64,000 nt of DNA, taken from contig NZ_JACBYS010000001.1 in assembly GCF_013408245.1 (NCBI RefSeq), forward strand, positions 620,001 to 684,000, written 5' to 3'. Position numbers and translations under genes: made by a program. The notes below the pieces were generated by a model. It saw only the letters and a list, made by a program, of their open reading frames with translations, searched no databases and was not told the origin of the DNA. The stretch comes from Duganella sp. 1224. GTDB lineage: Bacteria > Pseudomonadota > Gammaproteobacteria > Burkholderiales > Burkholderiaceae_D. This document shows, piece after piece, positions 1-7,072 of the stretch (position 1 is its first letter; each line of letters starts with the position of its first letter).

Positions 1-696
1 GAACAGCGCATCTGGATCGACCTGGACTGGCAAGCGGTCCCTGCCGGCACGACACAAGCGGAGCTGACCATCAGTGGTCCCAGCCAGGCCAAGGTCGTGG
101 TCCGGGTGCCTGTATATCATCGGCCGTCAGCTGAACTGGCATCGGTTTACGGGCACATCGAGAACGACGGCGTGGTTGCAATCGAAGCTGAACACTATAG
201 CCGTGCGCACGTGGCACCGGGCCGCAAATGGCAAATTATTCCCGGCTACGGCCACACACTATCAGGCGTGACCACCGCGCCAGCCCTTGCCCCTGCGCTG
301 TCGGTGGAGGACGGCATGCGTCTGGAATATGACGTCTACCTGTTCAGCAGCGGCGCGTTGGCGGTCGAAACCGTGCTTGGCCCGACGCTAAAGTTCCAGC
401 CAGGGAAAGGGTTCCGCTACGCGATGGCGATAGATGATGAAGCTCCGCAGATCGTTAATGTTCACGCTGACGTCTCCGAGACGTACTGGCGTAAGCTGGT
501 GTCTGACGGTGTGGCAAAATTCGTGACCAAACACCGCGTTGAGCGCCCCGGCAAGCACACTGTCAAATTCTGGGCATTGGACCCAGGCCTGGTGTTGCAG
601 CGCGTGGTAGTGGATGCTGGCGGATTGAAGCCTAGCTACCTCGGCCCTCCGGAAAGCCCCGATATCCCATCAAAGGTATCGAATTCGGTGAAGTGA
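1..696 (+). CDS. GH115 alpha-glucuronidase, C-terminal part (5' end outside window)
   Basis: The reading frame is open from base 1 and ends in TGA at 694-696, so only the last 231 codons are present. The C-terminal beta-sandwich region of GH115 xylan alpha-1,2-(4-O-methyl)glucuronidases is recognisable: an IEAEHYSR block, a W..I.GYGHTLSG block, LEYDVYLFSSG, FRYAMAIDDEAPQ.VN, and the closing segments KFWALDPGLVLQRVVVD and KPSYLGPPES. The family removes glucuronic acid side chains from xylan. The catalytic barrel is upstream of the window. The role fits the GH3, GH51 and esterase genes 39-52 kb away, although it is not adjacent to them. Family assignment is confident; substrate is inferred from the family. 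Confidence 0.88.
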   Translation, partial: EQRIWIDLDWQAVPAGTTQAELTISGPSQAKVVVRVPVYHRPSAELASVYGHIENDGVVAIEAEHYSRAHVAPGRKWQIIPGYGHTLSGVTTAPALAPALSVEDGMRLEYDVYLFSSGALAVETVLGPTLKFQPGKGFRYAMAIDDEAPQIVNVHADVSETYWRKLVSDGVAKFVTKHRVERPGKHTVKFWALDPGLVLQRVVVDAGGLKPSYLGPPESPDIPSKVSNSVK

Positions 697-924
697 AACT
701 GCTAAGGCAAACGCCTTTACTTTGTGGTTCGCTCAAAATGGAAGCATAAACCGATGCTTCGCTGGGTAAAGCGGCGGCACGCGTTTCACCCGGCGAAGGC
801 CGGCTTCGGGCGCTCGCGGGCTTAGGGGAGGGGCGACATCGTTGCACGGCTGCCGTTATGAGACAAACACAGGCATTTATTGCTTCGGTTTGACGGCGCT
901 CAGAGCGGCGCAAAATAACAGTTT
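697..924. other. intergenic, no gene recognised
   Basis: No convincing coding sequence on either strand. A short imperfect hairpin (AAGGC-AAAC-GCCTT, 704-717) lies just after the GH115 stop and might be a weak terminator, but it lacks a clear T-run. A GGCGAAGGCCGGCTTCGGGCGC-like GC-rich stretch lies near 780-815. Confidence 0.4.
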
Positions 925-1024
925 GGTGCGGTGTAAAGGCGGTATGGCTGTAAGTCTTTGATTTTAGGATGGAATATGGCCTGCAAAGCCGTCTAGGTCG
1001 GTTCGACTCCTATCCGCGCCTCCA
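925..1024 (+). pseudogene. degenerate tRNA-Cys (GCA) with about 26 extra bases
   Basis: The acceptor arms GGTGCGG (925-931) and CCGCGCC (1014-1020) still pair, followed by T and an encoded CCA. The anticodon arm ATGGC-CTGCAAA-GCCGT (976-992) carries anticodon GCA. The T arm reads GTCGG-TTCGACT-CCTAT and has a mismatch. Between the 5' acceptor and the anticodon arm there are about 26 bases too many for a tRNA (100 nt in total against about 74). TATGGC occurs at both 943-948 and 975-980, which suggests a duplication or insertion in the D-arm region. The copy is judged non-functional. Confidence 0.65.
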
Positions 1025-1034
1025 AGGCTCCTCA

Positions 1035-1110
1035 GCGTGAGTAGCTCAGTTGGTAGAGCGCAACCTTGCCAAGGTTGAGGTCGACAGTTCGAGACTCTTC
1101 TCCCGCTCCA
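1035..1110 (+). tRNA. tRNA-Gly (GCC), probably damaged
   Basis: A 76-nt cloverleaf with encoded CCA: acceptor GCGTGAG/CTCCCGC, D arm GCTC/GAGC, anticodon arm CAACC-TTGCCAA-GGTTG (anticodon GCC), and T loop TTCGAGA. There is a T:C mismatch at acceptor pair 4-69 and a C:C mismatch in the T stem (GACAG/CTCTT, where GCGAG/CTCGT is usual). These defects, and the broken tRNA-Cys 10 bp upstream, suggest a decaying duplicate rather than the main tRNA-Gly gene. A terminator follows at once. Confidence 0.6.
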
Positions 1111-1116
1111 AAATGT

Positions 1117-1150
1117 AAAAGGGCAGCCCAGTTATCCGGGCTACCCTTTT
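1117..1150 (+). terminator. intrinsic terminator after the tRNA pair
   Basis: AAAAGGG-C-AGCCC pairs with GGGCT-A-CCCTTTT around an 8-nt loop and ends in a T-run. It lies 6 bp after the CCA of tRNA-Gly and would end the tRNA transcript. Confidence 0.75.
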
Positions 1151-1350
1151 GGCTTTGGGACCTGTACGACTCTCAAACTTGGACTGTCAGCGAGGTGGTG
1201 GGACTGCTCGTCGTCCAATCGCGGGGGCGCCGTCTACGGTATATCGTATCGTAATCACTTCGCCGTCCTGGTAATTGATGTGGCCTTGGTCGAGCGGAAG
1301 GAATTTTTGTAGCTGCGGAGTGTCTAGTTGGACGGTGGCGATTCACAGGA

Positions 1351-1521
1351 GATTACGGGCCGCATCCGGAGGATTATCATGAAGATGTATATAGGTATCT
1401 CCAAGCGGCCGCTGATGGATTTGATGGGCCGAATATAATGTAATATTGAGGTGTTCAATGGGGACTTAGTCGTGAGCTTGAGACTCGAGGTTTGCGTCTT
1501 AATAAGATGATTACGAAATGA
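1351..1521 (+). pseudogene. tail of an AHH-type (HNH/Endo VII) nuclease toxin, interrupted by stops
   Basis: One frame (positions 1 modulo 3) encodes DYGPHPEDYHEDVYRYLQAA (1351-1410), continues to a TAA at 1441 and a TGA at 1447, then resumes as WGLSRELETRGLRLNKMITK before a TGA at 1519-1521. The GPHPEDYHEDV block and the ELxTxGxRLNxxITK ending resemble the C-terminus of AHH-family polymorphic toxins. The final stop overlaps the immunity-gene ATG as ATGA, the arrangement expected of a translationally coupled toxin-immunity pair. No start codon or toxin body survives in frame upstream, where the frame is closed at 1276-1278. The reading is inferred from pattern recognition; a profile search would settle it. 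Confidence 0.55.
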
Positions 1522-2081
1522 CCAAATATTACGAATGGTATTTTAATCAAACTGTTGATAGAGGGTGGTTTTTAGCAGAACCCGAAGACAGTTTTGGTAC
1601 CGTAATTTCGCCTTGGAAATTCAAATCTTGCGAACCATTATCGCCTTTTTTGGATGACTTGTCGGCCCGAGTTCTAAGGTCAGGTGAGGTTACTGGTGTT
1701 GCGTTTGGTGCATTCGATCTTATCTACGCGATGAGGGAGTGGGCGGACATTCTTCAAGAAATCGGACGTGCTGATATTGAACTTATCCCGGTAAAGGTGG
1801 TGGGTACAGAGGTAGTGATATCACTCGTTAATGTCATTCGTGAAATTAGGTGTATTGACGAAGAGCGTTCAGAGTTTTCAAAATGGGAGTTGGATAGTAT
1901 TCGTCCTGATAAAGTGGGAGAATTTAAGGTGATAACCAAGATGGTTATCGATACCTCACTCGTTTGTGGAGCGCATATCTTCCGTCCTTCGGGGTATCAT
2001 CTCAGCGTAATAGTTTCGGAGCAATTAAAGCATAGAATTGAAGAACTTGGATCGGGCTATACCACCTTTCGCCCTGTATGA
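1518..2081 (+). CDS. Imm11-type (MXAN_0049/DUF1629-like) immunity protein
   Basis: An intact 187-aa gene, visibly AT-rich compared with the rest of the window, so probably acquired. The layout fits the Imm11/MXAN_0049 immunity family: an aromatic-rich N-terminus, a central ELIPVKV...ISLVNVIREIRCID segment, an IFRPSGYHLSVIVSEQL segment near the C-terminus, and a terminal G-x-x-FRPV. Family members neutralise polymorphic toxins delivered by secretion systems or contact. The ATG overlaps the stop of the upstream toxin remnant (ATGA), so it was presumably translated by coupling. With the toxin broken it would be an orphan immunity gene able to protect against kin carrying the intact toxin. No strong ribosome binding site is seen. 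Confidence 0.6.
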   Translation: MTKYYEWYFNQTVDRGWFLAEPEDSFGTVISPWKFKSCEPLSPFLDDLSARVLRSGEVTGVAFGAFDLIYAMREWADILQEIGRADIELIPVKVVGTEVVISLVNVIREIRCIDEERSEFSKWELDSIRPDKVGEFKVITKMVIDTSLVCGAHIFRPSGYHLSVIVSEQLKHRIEELGSGYTTFRPV

Positions 2082-2358
2082 ATTTTCAAAAGCGACAGTC
2101 CATTTGTGAGCAAGAAATATGCATCTCACGATCTGCGTGACCTCAGAGATCGGGTGACATCAATCTCTCATAACTCAGCGCTTTCAATTCCACGTGGATC
2201 TGTTTCAAACTTCCCCACTGCTGGCGCGGCTTGCTCGACTCGGCCCGAGCCGTTTGGCAATCTCCCGTAGGAAATGATTACTAGTTGGTATCAGTTGGCG
2301 CTGCAATGGGATTAGTTCATATTAGGTTGATACTTCACACGCATTTTGTCTGCATGCC
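2082..2358. other. intergenic, decayed sequence
   Basis: About 280 bases of mixed composition with no open frame or RNA gene that I recognise. Fragments on the minus strand vaguely suggest a transposase-like text but not enough to call. Confidence 0.3.
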
Positions 2359-2883
2359 TCACAGATGATTTAGGTATAGGCTAGCGCTAGGTTGCTGCGC
2401 GGCACGCAGTGCCAATGTGCTGCCCGGAAGGCATAATTGCGCGACTAGAACAGTCAGCACATCGCCCATGGCGGGTGCCATCGCTCTGTTCACGGCTAGC
2501 TCCCGAAAATTCGCCCCCTTATTCACCACGCCTGTGATACTGTCAACCATGCGCTGCATGGCGTCGCCGGCTTTTGCCACGAGCAAGCCGCCTTGCTGCA
2601 AGTGAGCCGACGAGTCGCCGACCAGCGGCTTGATTTCCTTGGTCGCTGCGGCCGAATGCTGCGCCAGACGGCGCACTTCTTTGGCAACCTGACCGCCTTC
2701 TTGCACGGAGCCGAGCGCTTCACTGGCGAACCGGCGCGCTTGCTGTGCGTTGTCAACGTTATGCTTGGGATGGCGCTCGTTAATCAGCGAGAGACGGTTT
2801 ACTCAAGCGCGGGCCTGCCGCTCGGCTCGTTCCGACAGGTTCATATTTGCCACCGGCAATTTCGCTGGGCGCGACCTGAATGG
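2359..2883 (-). pseudogene. methyl-accepting chemotaxis protein remnant with internal deletion
   Basis: Read on the minus strand, the frame starts near 2880 with ANMNLSERAERQARA, matching the segment after HAMP in betaproteobacterial chemoreceptors (AGNxDLSSRTEQQAS). A TGA near 2810 interrupts it. It continues as NVDNAQQARRFASEALGSVQ...GG, then jumps to EVRRLAQHSAAATKEIKPLV, which belongs after the conserved signalling tip. Roughly 60 residues, including the tip that contacts CheA/CheW, are therefore missing. The end past DSITGVV is also degraded. The fragment cannot signal and is a fossil in the same decayed region as the tRNA and toxin remnants. Confidence 0.7.
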
Positions 2884-3152
2884 GGGGGCATCTCCCGTTT
2901 GCATTCTACGCGTCTTAACGTTTCGGTTAACCACAATGGCTCAGCCGTGACGCCTCAATTAAGATAGCTACAGAGACAATATCATGCTCATATTTAGGGC
3001 ATGCAGCAACCACTTCTGCCACCGCCGCGCGCTTGCGCGCTCTGCCAGGCCGCCGTCGCCGCCTCAGGTCATCAGATCCCAAAAACAGCATTCATAGCTG
3101 CGCACACCGAGGCTGGGGTCGGCTATTTTTTATTTGTTAAAGGATGAGTTCC

Positions 3153-4862
3153 ATGAGTCAAACGAACAACAATAACGTCGCCAAGCGCGGGCGTTTCTCG
3201 CGTCGCCAGTTCATCGGCGCGGCGGTCGGCGCCGCTGCCGTGTGGGGTGGCTATTCGGTGTTCTTCGGCGGTCAGTTCCGTGCCGACAAGGCCGACCGCA
3301 AGGTGGACGTGCTGCTGATCGGCGGCGGCATCATGAGCGCGACGCTGGGCGTCTACCTGGCCGAGCTGGAACCAGGCTGGACCTACGAGGTCTTCGAGCG
3401 CCTCGACAAGGTGGCGGAAGAAAGCTCCAACGGCTGGAACAACGCCGGCACCGGCCACTCGGCGCTGTGCGAGCTGAATTACACGCCGATGGACGACAAG
3501 GGCAAGGTGCAGATCGCCAAGGCGGTCGAGATCAACGAGAACTTCCAGATCTCGCGCCAGTTCTGGTCGCACCAGGTGCGCAAGGGCGTGCTGGGCAATC
3601 CGCGCGAATTCATCAACTCGACCCCGCACATGAACCTGGTCTTTGGCGAGGAAAACCGCGAGTTCATCCGCAAGCGCGTGGAGGCGCTGAAGGCGTCGCC
3701 GCTGTTTGCCGGCATGGAGATGACCACCGATCCGGTCAAGATCAAGCAGTGGATCCCGATCATGATGGAAGGCCGCAAGCCGGAAGACGTGGTCACCGCC
3801 ACCCGCTCGCCGCTGGGCACCGACGTCAACCTGGGCGCCATCACGCGCCAGTTCTACCAGCATTTGCGCGACCGCGCCGGCGTCAAGATCTCTACCGGCT
3901 ACGAGGTGCGCTCGATTACCCGCAACGGCGACGGTTCGTGGCGCGTGTCGGCGTTCGACATCCAGGACAAGTCGAAGATCCAGACGGTGGACGCGCGCCA
4001 CATCTTCATCGGCGCCGGCGGCGCGGCACTGCCGCTGCTGCAACTGTCGGGCATTCCGGAAGCCAAGCAGTATGGCGGCTTCCCGGTCGGCGGCGAATTC
4101 CTGGTGACCGATAATCCGGCCATCACGTCGCGCCACCTGGCCAAGGTCTACGGCCTGGCTGACACCGGCTCGCCGCCGATGTCGGTGCCGCACCTGGACA
4201 CCCGCGTGTTGGATGGCAAGACGGTGCTGCTGTTCGGTCCATTCGCCACGTGGTCGAGCAAGTTCCTGAAGAACGGCTCCTACTTCGATATCGCCAAGGC
4301 CACCACGCCGTCCAACATCATTCCGCAACTGCAGGTCGGCATGCACGAGTTCGCACTGGTCAAGTACCTGGCGCAGCAGCTGGAACTGTCCAAGGAAGAG
4401 AAGATGGCCGCGCTGCGCCATTACATGCCGGAGGCCAAGGACGAGGACTGGCGCCTGTGGCAGGCCGGCCAGCGTGTGCAGATCATCAAGAACGTGCCGG
4501 GTCAGGGCGGCGTGCTGAAGCTGGGCACCGAGGTGGTGGTGTCGGCGGACCGTTCGGTGTCGGCGCTGCTGGGCGCCTCGCCGGGCGGCTCGACCTCGCC
4601 GGCGATCATGCTGTCGCTGCTGGAAAAGGTGTTCGCGGACCGTATCAAGACGCCCGCCTGGCAGAGCAAGATCCGCGAGATCGTGCCGTCCTACGGCAAA
4701 AAGCTCAACGAGCACCCGGATCTGCTGGCGGCCGAATGGGCGGCCACCGCCGAAACGCTGCAACTGGCGATCGCCTCGCCAAGCCTGGACGGCTTTGCGC
4801 CGGCGGCGGCTCCGGCCGGCGAGCCGGGTGTGGTGAAGAAGGTACCGGATATCGCGCTGTAA
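3153..4862 (+). CDS. mqo: malate:quinone oxidoreductase with Tat-like N-terminus
   Basis: A FAD-dependent enzyme that oxidises L-malate to oxaloacetate and passes electrons to the quinone pool, by-passing NAD malate dehydrogenase in the TCA cycle. Visible signatures: a dinucleotide-binding loop VLLIGGGIMSATLG, the MQO motif SSNGWNNAGTGHSALCELNYTP, and a C-terminal LLGASPGGSTSPAIML segment. The ATG at 3153 is preferred over the one at 3144 because AGGA (3141-3144) lies 8 bases before it. The N-terminus has SRRQFIGAAVGAAAVWGG, a twin-arginine-like motif followed by a hydrophobic stretch, unlike textbook MQO, which starts near the FAD loop. No clear AxA cleavage site is seen, so it may act as an anchor. 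It stands alone, with an inverted-repeat region after it. Confidence 0.93.
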   Translation: MSQTNNNNVAKRGRFSRRQFIGAAVGAAAVWGGYSVFFGGQFRADKADRKVDVLLIGGGIMSATLGVYLAELEPGWTYEVFERLDKVAEESSNGWNNAGTGHSALCELNYTPMDDKGKVQIAKAVEINENFQISRQFWSHQVRKGVLGNPREFINSTPHMNLVFGEENREFIRKRVEALKASPLFAGMEMTTDPVKIKQWIPIMMEGRKPEDVVTATRSPLGTDVNLGAITRQFYQHLRDRAGVKISTGYEVRSITRNGDGSWRVSAFDIQDKSKIQTVDARHIFIGAGGAALPLLQLSGIPEAKQYGGFPVGGEFLVTDNPAITSRHLAKVYGLADTGSPPMSVPHLDTRVLDGKTVLLFGPFATWSSKFLKNGSYFDIAKATTPSNIIPQLQVGMHEFALVKYLAQQLELSKEEKMAALRHYMPEAKDEDWRLWQAGQRVQIIKNVPGQGGVLKLGTEVVVSADRSVSALLGASPGGSTSPAIMLSLLEKVFADRIKTPAWQSKIREIVPSYGKKLNEHPDLLAAEWAATAETLQLAIASPSLDGFAPAAAPAGEPGVVKKVPDIAL

Positions 4863-4904
4863 CGCGGCGCGGCGGTGGTGTTCATAGTTCGCGATTGTTC
4901 TGTT

Positions 4905-4970
4905 GACCCCAGCCGCGCACGGCGGCACGCTGGGGTCTGACCCGTACGGGGTCAGACCCCGACCTTCCGG
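4905..4970. repeat. dispersed palindromic repeat, copy A
   Basis: The core 4932-4960 reads GGGGTCTGACCC-GTAC-GGGGTCAGACCCC, a near-perfect palindrome followed by GACCTTCCGGGGT. An outer inverted pair GACCCCAGC (4905-4913) and GCTGGGGTC (4929-4937) overlaps it. The same palindrome recurs at 15787-15816. It lies between convergent genes, where it could also act as a bidirectional terminator-like hairpin. The left arm has one C fewer than copy B. Confidence 0.75.
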
Positions 4971-4997
4971 GGTGGGCGACAACGCTCCATCGGCGGC

Positions 4998-5711
4998 TTA
5001 CCTGATGTCTGGCGGCGCCAGGTAGACGGCGCTGGCGGTGCCGAGGCTGGCCTTGACGGCTCTGGAAACATCGTCGATCAGGATCTCTTCCAGCCCGGCT
5101 TCAATGCCATCCAGCGCGCTGTTGACCACCGACTCCACCGTCAGCTTGGTTACCTGCAGGTCCTTGGTCAGATCGGTGTCGATGAAGCCGACGTGCATGC
5201 CGCTGACCAGCACCTCGGTCTCTTTCAGCTCCACCCGCAGCGCGTTGGTGAAGCTCCATTCGGCCGACTTGGAGGCCGCATACGCCGCCAGCAGCGGCTT
5301 GGCGATCCATGACGCCACCGACAGCACGTTCAAGATCGCGCCCGGTCCATTGCGCAGCAGCGCTGGCGCGAACGCTTGCGTCACGCGCACCGTGCCGAAG
5401 TAATTGGTCTCGAACATGGCGCGCGCGTCCTCGGCGCCATCGGCGGACAGCACCGACTTTTCGTAACGCGCGATGCCGGCGTTATTCAGCAAAAACGTCA
5501 CGTCCCCGCACTGCTCCGCCGCCGCCTTGATGCTGGTTGCATCATGCAGGTCGAGCCGGACCGGCGTCACGCCCGGTTCGCTGAATCCGGCTGTGTCGCG
5601 CATGCCGGCATAGACTTTCTTTGCGCCGCGCGCGACCAGCGCGCGCGCGAAGGCCAGGCCCAGGCCGCGATTGGCACCGGTCACCAGGACGATGGATTGG
5701 TCGATTTTCAT
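4998..5711 (-). CDS. SDR family oxidoreductase
   Basis: A 237-aa classical short-chain dehydrogenase/reductase. It shows the nucleotide-binding TGANRGLGLAFA loop, the NNAG motif (LLNNAGIARYE), the catalytic serine region (NVLSVASW) and the YAASK active-site tetrad (AAYAASKSAEW). The substrate cannot be told. The start at 5711 (MKIDQSIVLVTG) is chosen because GGAGGCAAG lies just upstream and the nucleotide-binding strand begins immediately; the frame is open further upstream but that part overlaps the next gene. It is the second gene of a probable two-gene operon behind the LuxR-type regulator (38-bp gap). Confidence 0.85.
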   Translation of the reverse strand: MKIDQSIVLVTGANRGLGLAFARALVARGAKKVYAGMRDTAGFSEPGVTPVRLDLHDATSIKAAAEQCGDVTFLLNNAGIARYEKSVLSADGAEDARAMFETNYFGTVRVTQAFAPALLRNGPGAILNVLSVASWIAKPLLAAYAASKSAEWSFTNALRVELKETEVLVSGMHVGFIDTDLTKDLQVTKLTVESVVNSALDGIEAGLEEILIDDVSRAVKASLGTASAVYLAPPDIR

Positions 5712-5749
5712 GCTTGCCTCCTTAAACGGGCGTTGGAAAAATGGGCTGG

Positions 5750-6343
5750 TCAGTTGACCAGGCCGCGCTGGCTGGCCAGCACCACCGCGTGCGTGCGGGC
5801 GGTGGCGCCCAGCTTCTCGAAGACTCCCTTGACATGGGTCTTGACAGTGCCGAGGCCAATGCCCAGCTCGCGCGCGATATGCTTGTTGCAGCAGCCCTGG
5901 GCCAGCAGATTGAGCACCTGCTGTTCGCGGCCGGTCAGCATGGCGCGCTCGTAGCTGCGGGCGATGCTGCCGATCAGGGAAGGGTGGATGTGCGACACGC
6001 CGGCGTCGACCGCGCGCACTGCGTCGACCAGTTCGGCGCTGCCGCAGTCGTGCAGCAGGTAGCCGCGCGCGCCGGCCGACACGGCGGTGCGTACCTCCCA
6101 CTCGCGGCAGCGGTGGGTCAGGATCAGCACGCGCGGGCCGTGCTCGTGCCCGGCGTCGCGCTGGCGCTCCAGGTGCGCCATGCCGGTGGCATAGTTCGCC
6201 ACGATGACGTCCGGCGCCACGCCCATCGGGCTGGCGCTGACGCGCATGTCGCGGCAGGCGCCCAGTATCGCGATCAGCGCTGTTCGCACCAGCGGCGTGC
6301 GATGGTCGATCAGTACGTCTATCGTTCTGTTGCTGTCCATCAT
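5750..6343 (-). CDS. LuxR/NarL-type regulator with degenerate receiver domain
   Basis: A 197-aa protein with a receiver-like N-terminal domain (about 1-120) and a clear LuxR helix-turn-helix at the C-terminus (LTGREQQVLNLLAQGCCNKHIARELGI...VKTHVKGVFEKLGA). The receiver has lost key residues. The acidic pair after the first strand is replaced (VLIDHRTPLVR instead of VDDHPLVR). The phospho-acceptor Asp is Asn (VIVANYATG where MDLRMP is usual), and the conserved Lys is His (GYLLHDC). It is therefore expected to act without phosphorylation. The ATG at 6343 is preferred, with GGAGAGGAG upstream. It is preceded by a promoter of the shared TTTACTC type and followed by the SDR gene. Confidence 0.85.
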   Translation of the reverse strand: MMDSNRTIDVLIDHRTPLVRTALIAILGACRDMRVSASPMGVAPDVIVANYATGMAHLERQRDAGHEHGPRVLILTHRCREWEVRTAVSAGARGYLLHDCGSAELVDAVRAVDAGVSHIHPSLIGSIARSYERAMLTGREQQVLNLLAQGCCNKHIARELGIGLGTVKTHVKGVFEKLGATARTHAVVLASQRGLVN

Positions 6344-6382
6344 GACCACTCCTCTCCAGTACCAGGGTTCAGGGCAGTCCCC

Positions 6383-6438
6383 AGTGTAGTGACGGGGACG
6401 CGGGCAACGCGAGTAAATCTTTGCTAAGCCTTGCTAAG
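6383..6438 (-). promoter_or_regulatory. shared-type promoter 1 (triple 10-bp repeat, TTTACTC, -10 TACACT)
   Basis: On the minus strand: TTAGCAAGGC, TTAGCAAAGA, TTTACTC in 10-bp steps (6437-6411), then 22 bases, then TACACT (6388-6383). The -10 lies 39 bp before the regulator start at 6343. The same arrangement occurs in three further promoters of this cluster. Confidence 0.65.
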
Positions 6439-6447
6439 TGGCGCCGC

Positions 6448-7056
6448 TTATCTGGGCGCGCGCAGGCGCAGGTCGAGGATGCCGCGACTCAGCGCGATCA
6501 GCACCGCGTGCGTGCGGTCGTTCGCGTTCAGCTTGGCCATGACGTTTTTCATGTGGGCCTTGGCGGTGTCTTCCGAGATATTGAGTTCCAGGCCGATCTC
6601 GCGGTTGCCGCGCCCGGCCGCCGCCAGTTCCAGCACCTGGATTTCACGCCGGCTGAGCGTGTCGGGCGGGCTCTGGCGAGGAAGATGCGGCTGGCCCGCG
6701 TGGATCTGGCGCAGGCTGGCCACCAGCTCTTTGCGCAGCATGCTCTTCAACAGGTAGCCGGCGGCGCCGGCCCGCAGCGCGCGCTGCACCAGCGCGTCGC
6801 CCTCGTAGGTGGTCAGCACGATCACGCAGGCTTGGGGGAACTCGGCGCGGAGGGCGGCGATGACGTCGATGCCGTCCATGTCCGGCAGGCGCAGGTCCAT
6901 CAGCACCACGTCTGGCCGCAGGTGCCGGTAGGCATCCATCGCCGCGCGGCCGCTGACGGCATCGCCCACCAGCCGCAGGCCGGGCTCGCGGCCGATCACG
7001 CTGGCCAGTCCTTCCAGGAACAGCGGATGGTCGTCGACCGCCAGAATATCGATCAT
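6448..7056 (-). CDS. NarL/FixJ-family response regulator
   Basis: A 202-aa response regulator with an intact receiver: acidic pair AVDDHPLFLEGL, phospho-acceptor Asp in VLMDLRLPDMDG, Thr in VIVLTTYEGD and Lys in AGYLLKSML. It ends in a LuxR helix-turn-helix (LSRREIQVLELAAAGRGNREIGLELNI). The start at 7056 (MIDILAVDDH) puts the first beta strand at the N-terminus as usual; the longer open frame would add an unrelated extension into the neighbouring gene. It lies 16 bp after the hydrolase gene and is probably the third gene of an operon starting at 8555. A plausible partner is the HisKA_3 kinase at 12757, the class of kinase that pairs with NarL-type regulators. Confidence 0.9.
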   Translation of the reverse strand: MIDILAVDDHPLFLEGLASVIGREPGLRLVGDAVSGRAAMDAYRHLRPDVVLMDLRLPDMDGIDVIAALRAEFPQACVIVLTTYEGDALVQRALRAGAAGYLLKSMLRKELVASLRQIHAGQPHLPRQSPPDTLSRREIQVLELAAAGRGNREIGLELNISEDTAKAHMKNVMAKLNANDRTHAVLIALSRGILDLRLRAPR

Positions 7057-7072
7057 CGTCGTGTGGGGAGCG

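Noticed and set aside
2082..2358. Possible insertion-sequence or transposase fragment
   Set aside because: A few minus-strand residues (EIAKRLG, QIHVELKALSYE) hint at a transposase or DNA-binding text, but there is no continuous frame, inverted repeat or target duplication.
3123..4982. A 619-codon minus-strand frame across mqo
   Set aside because: Shadow of the mqo codon pattern; its ends run through the dispersed palindrome, and no protein family is visible.
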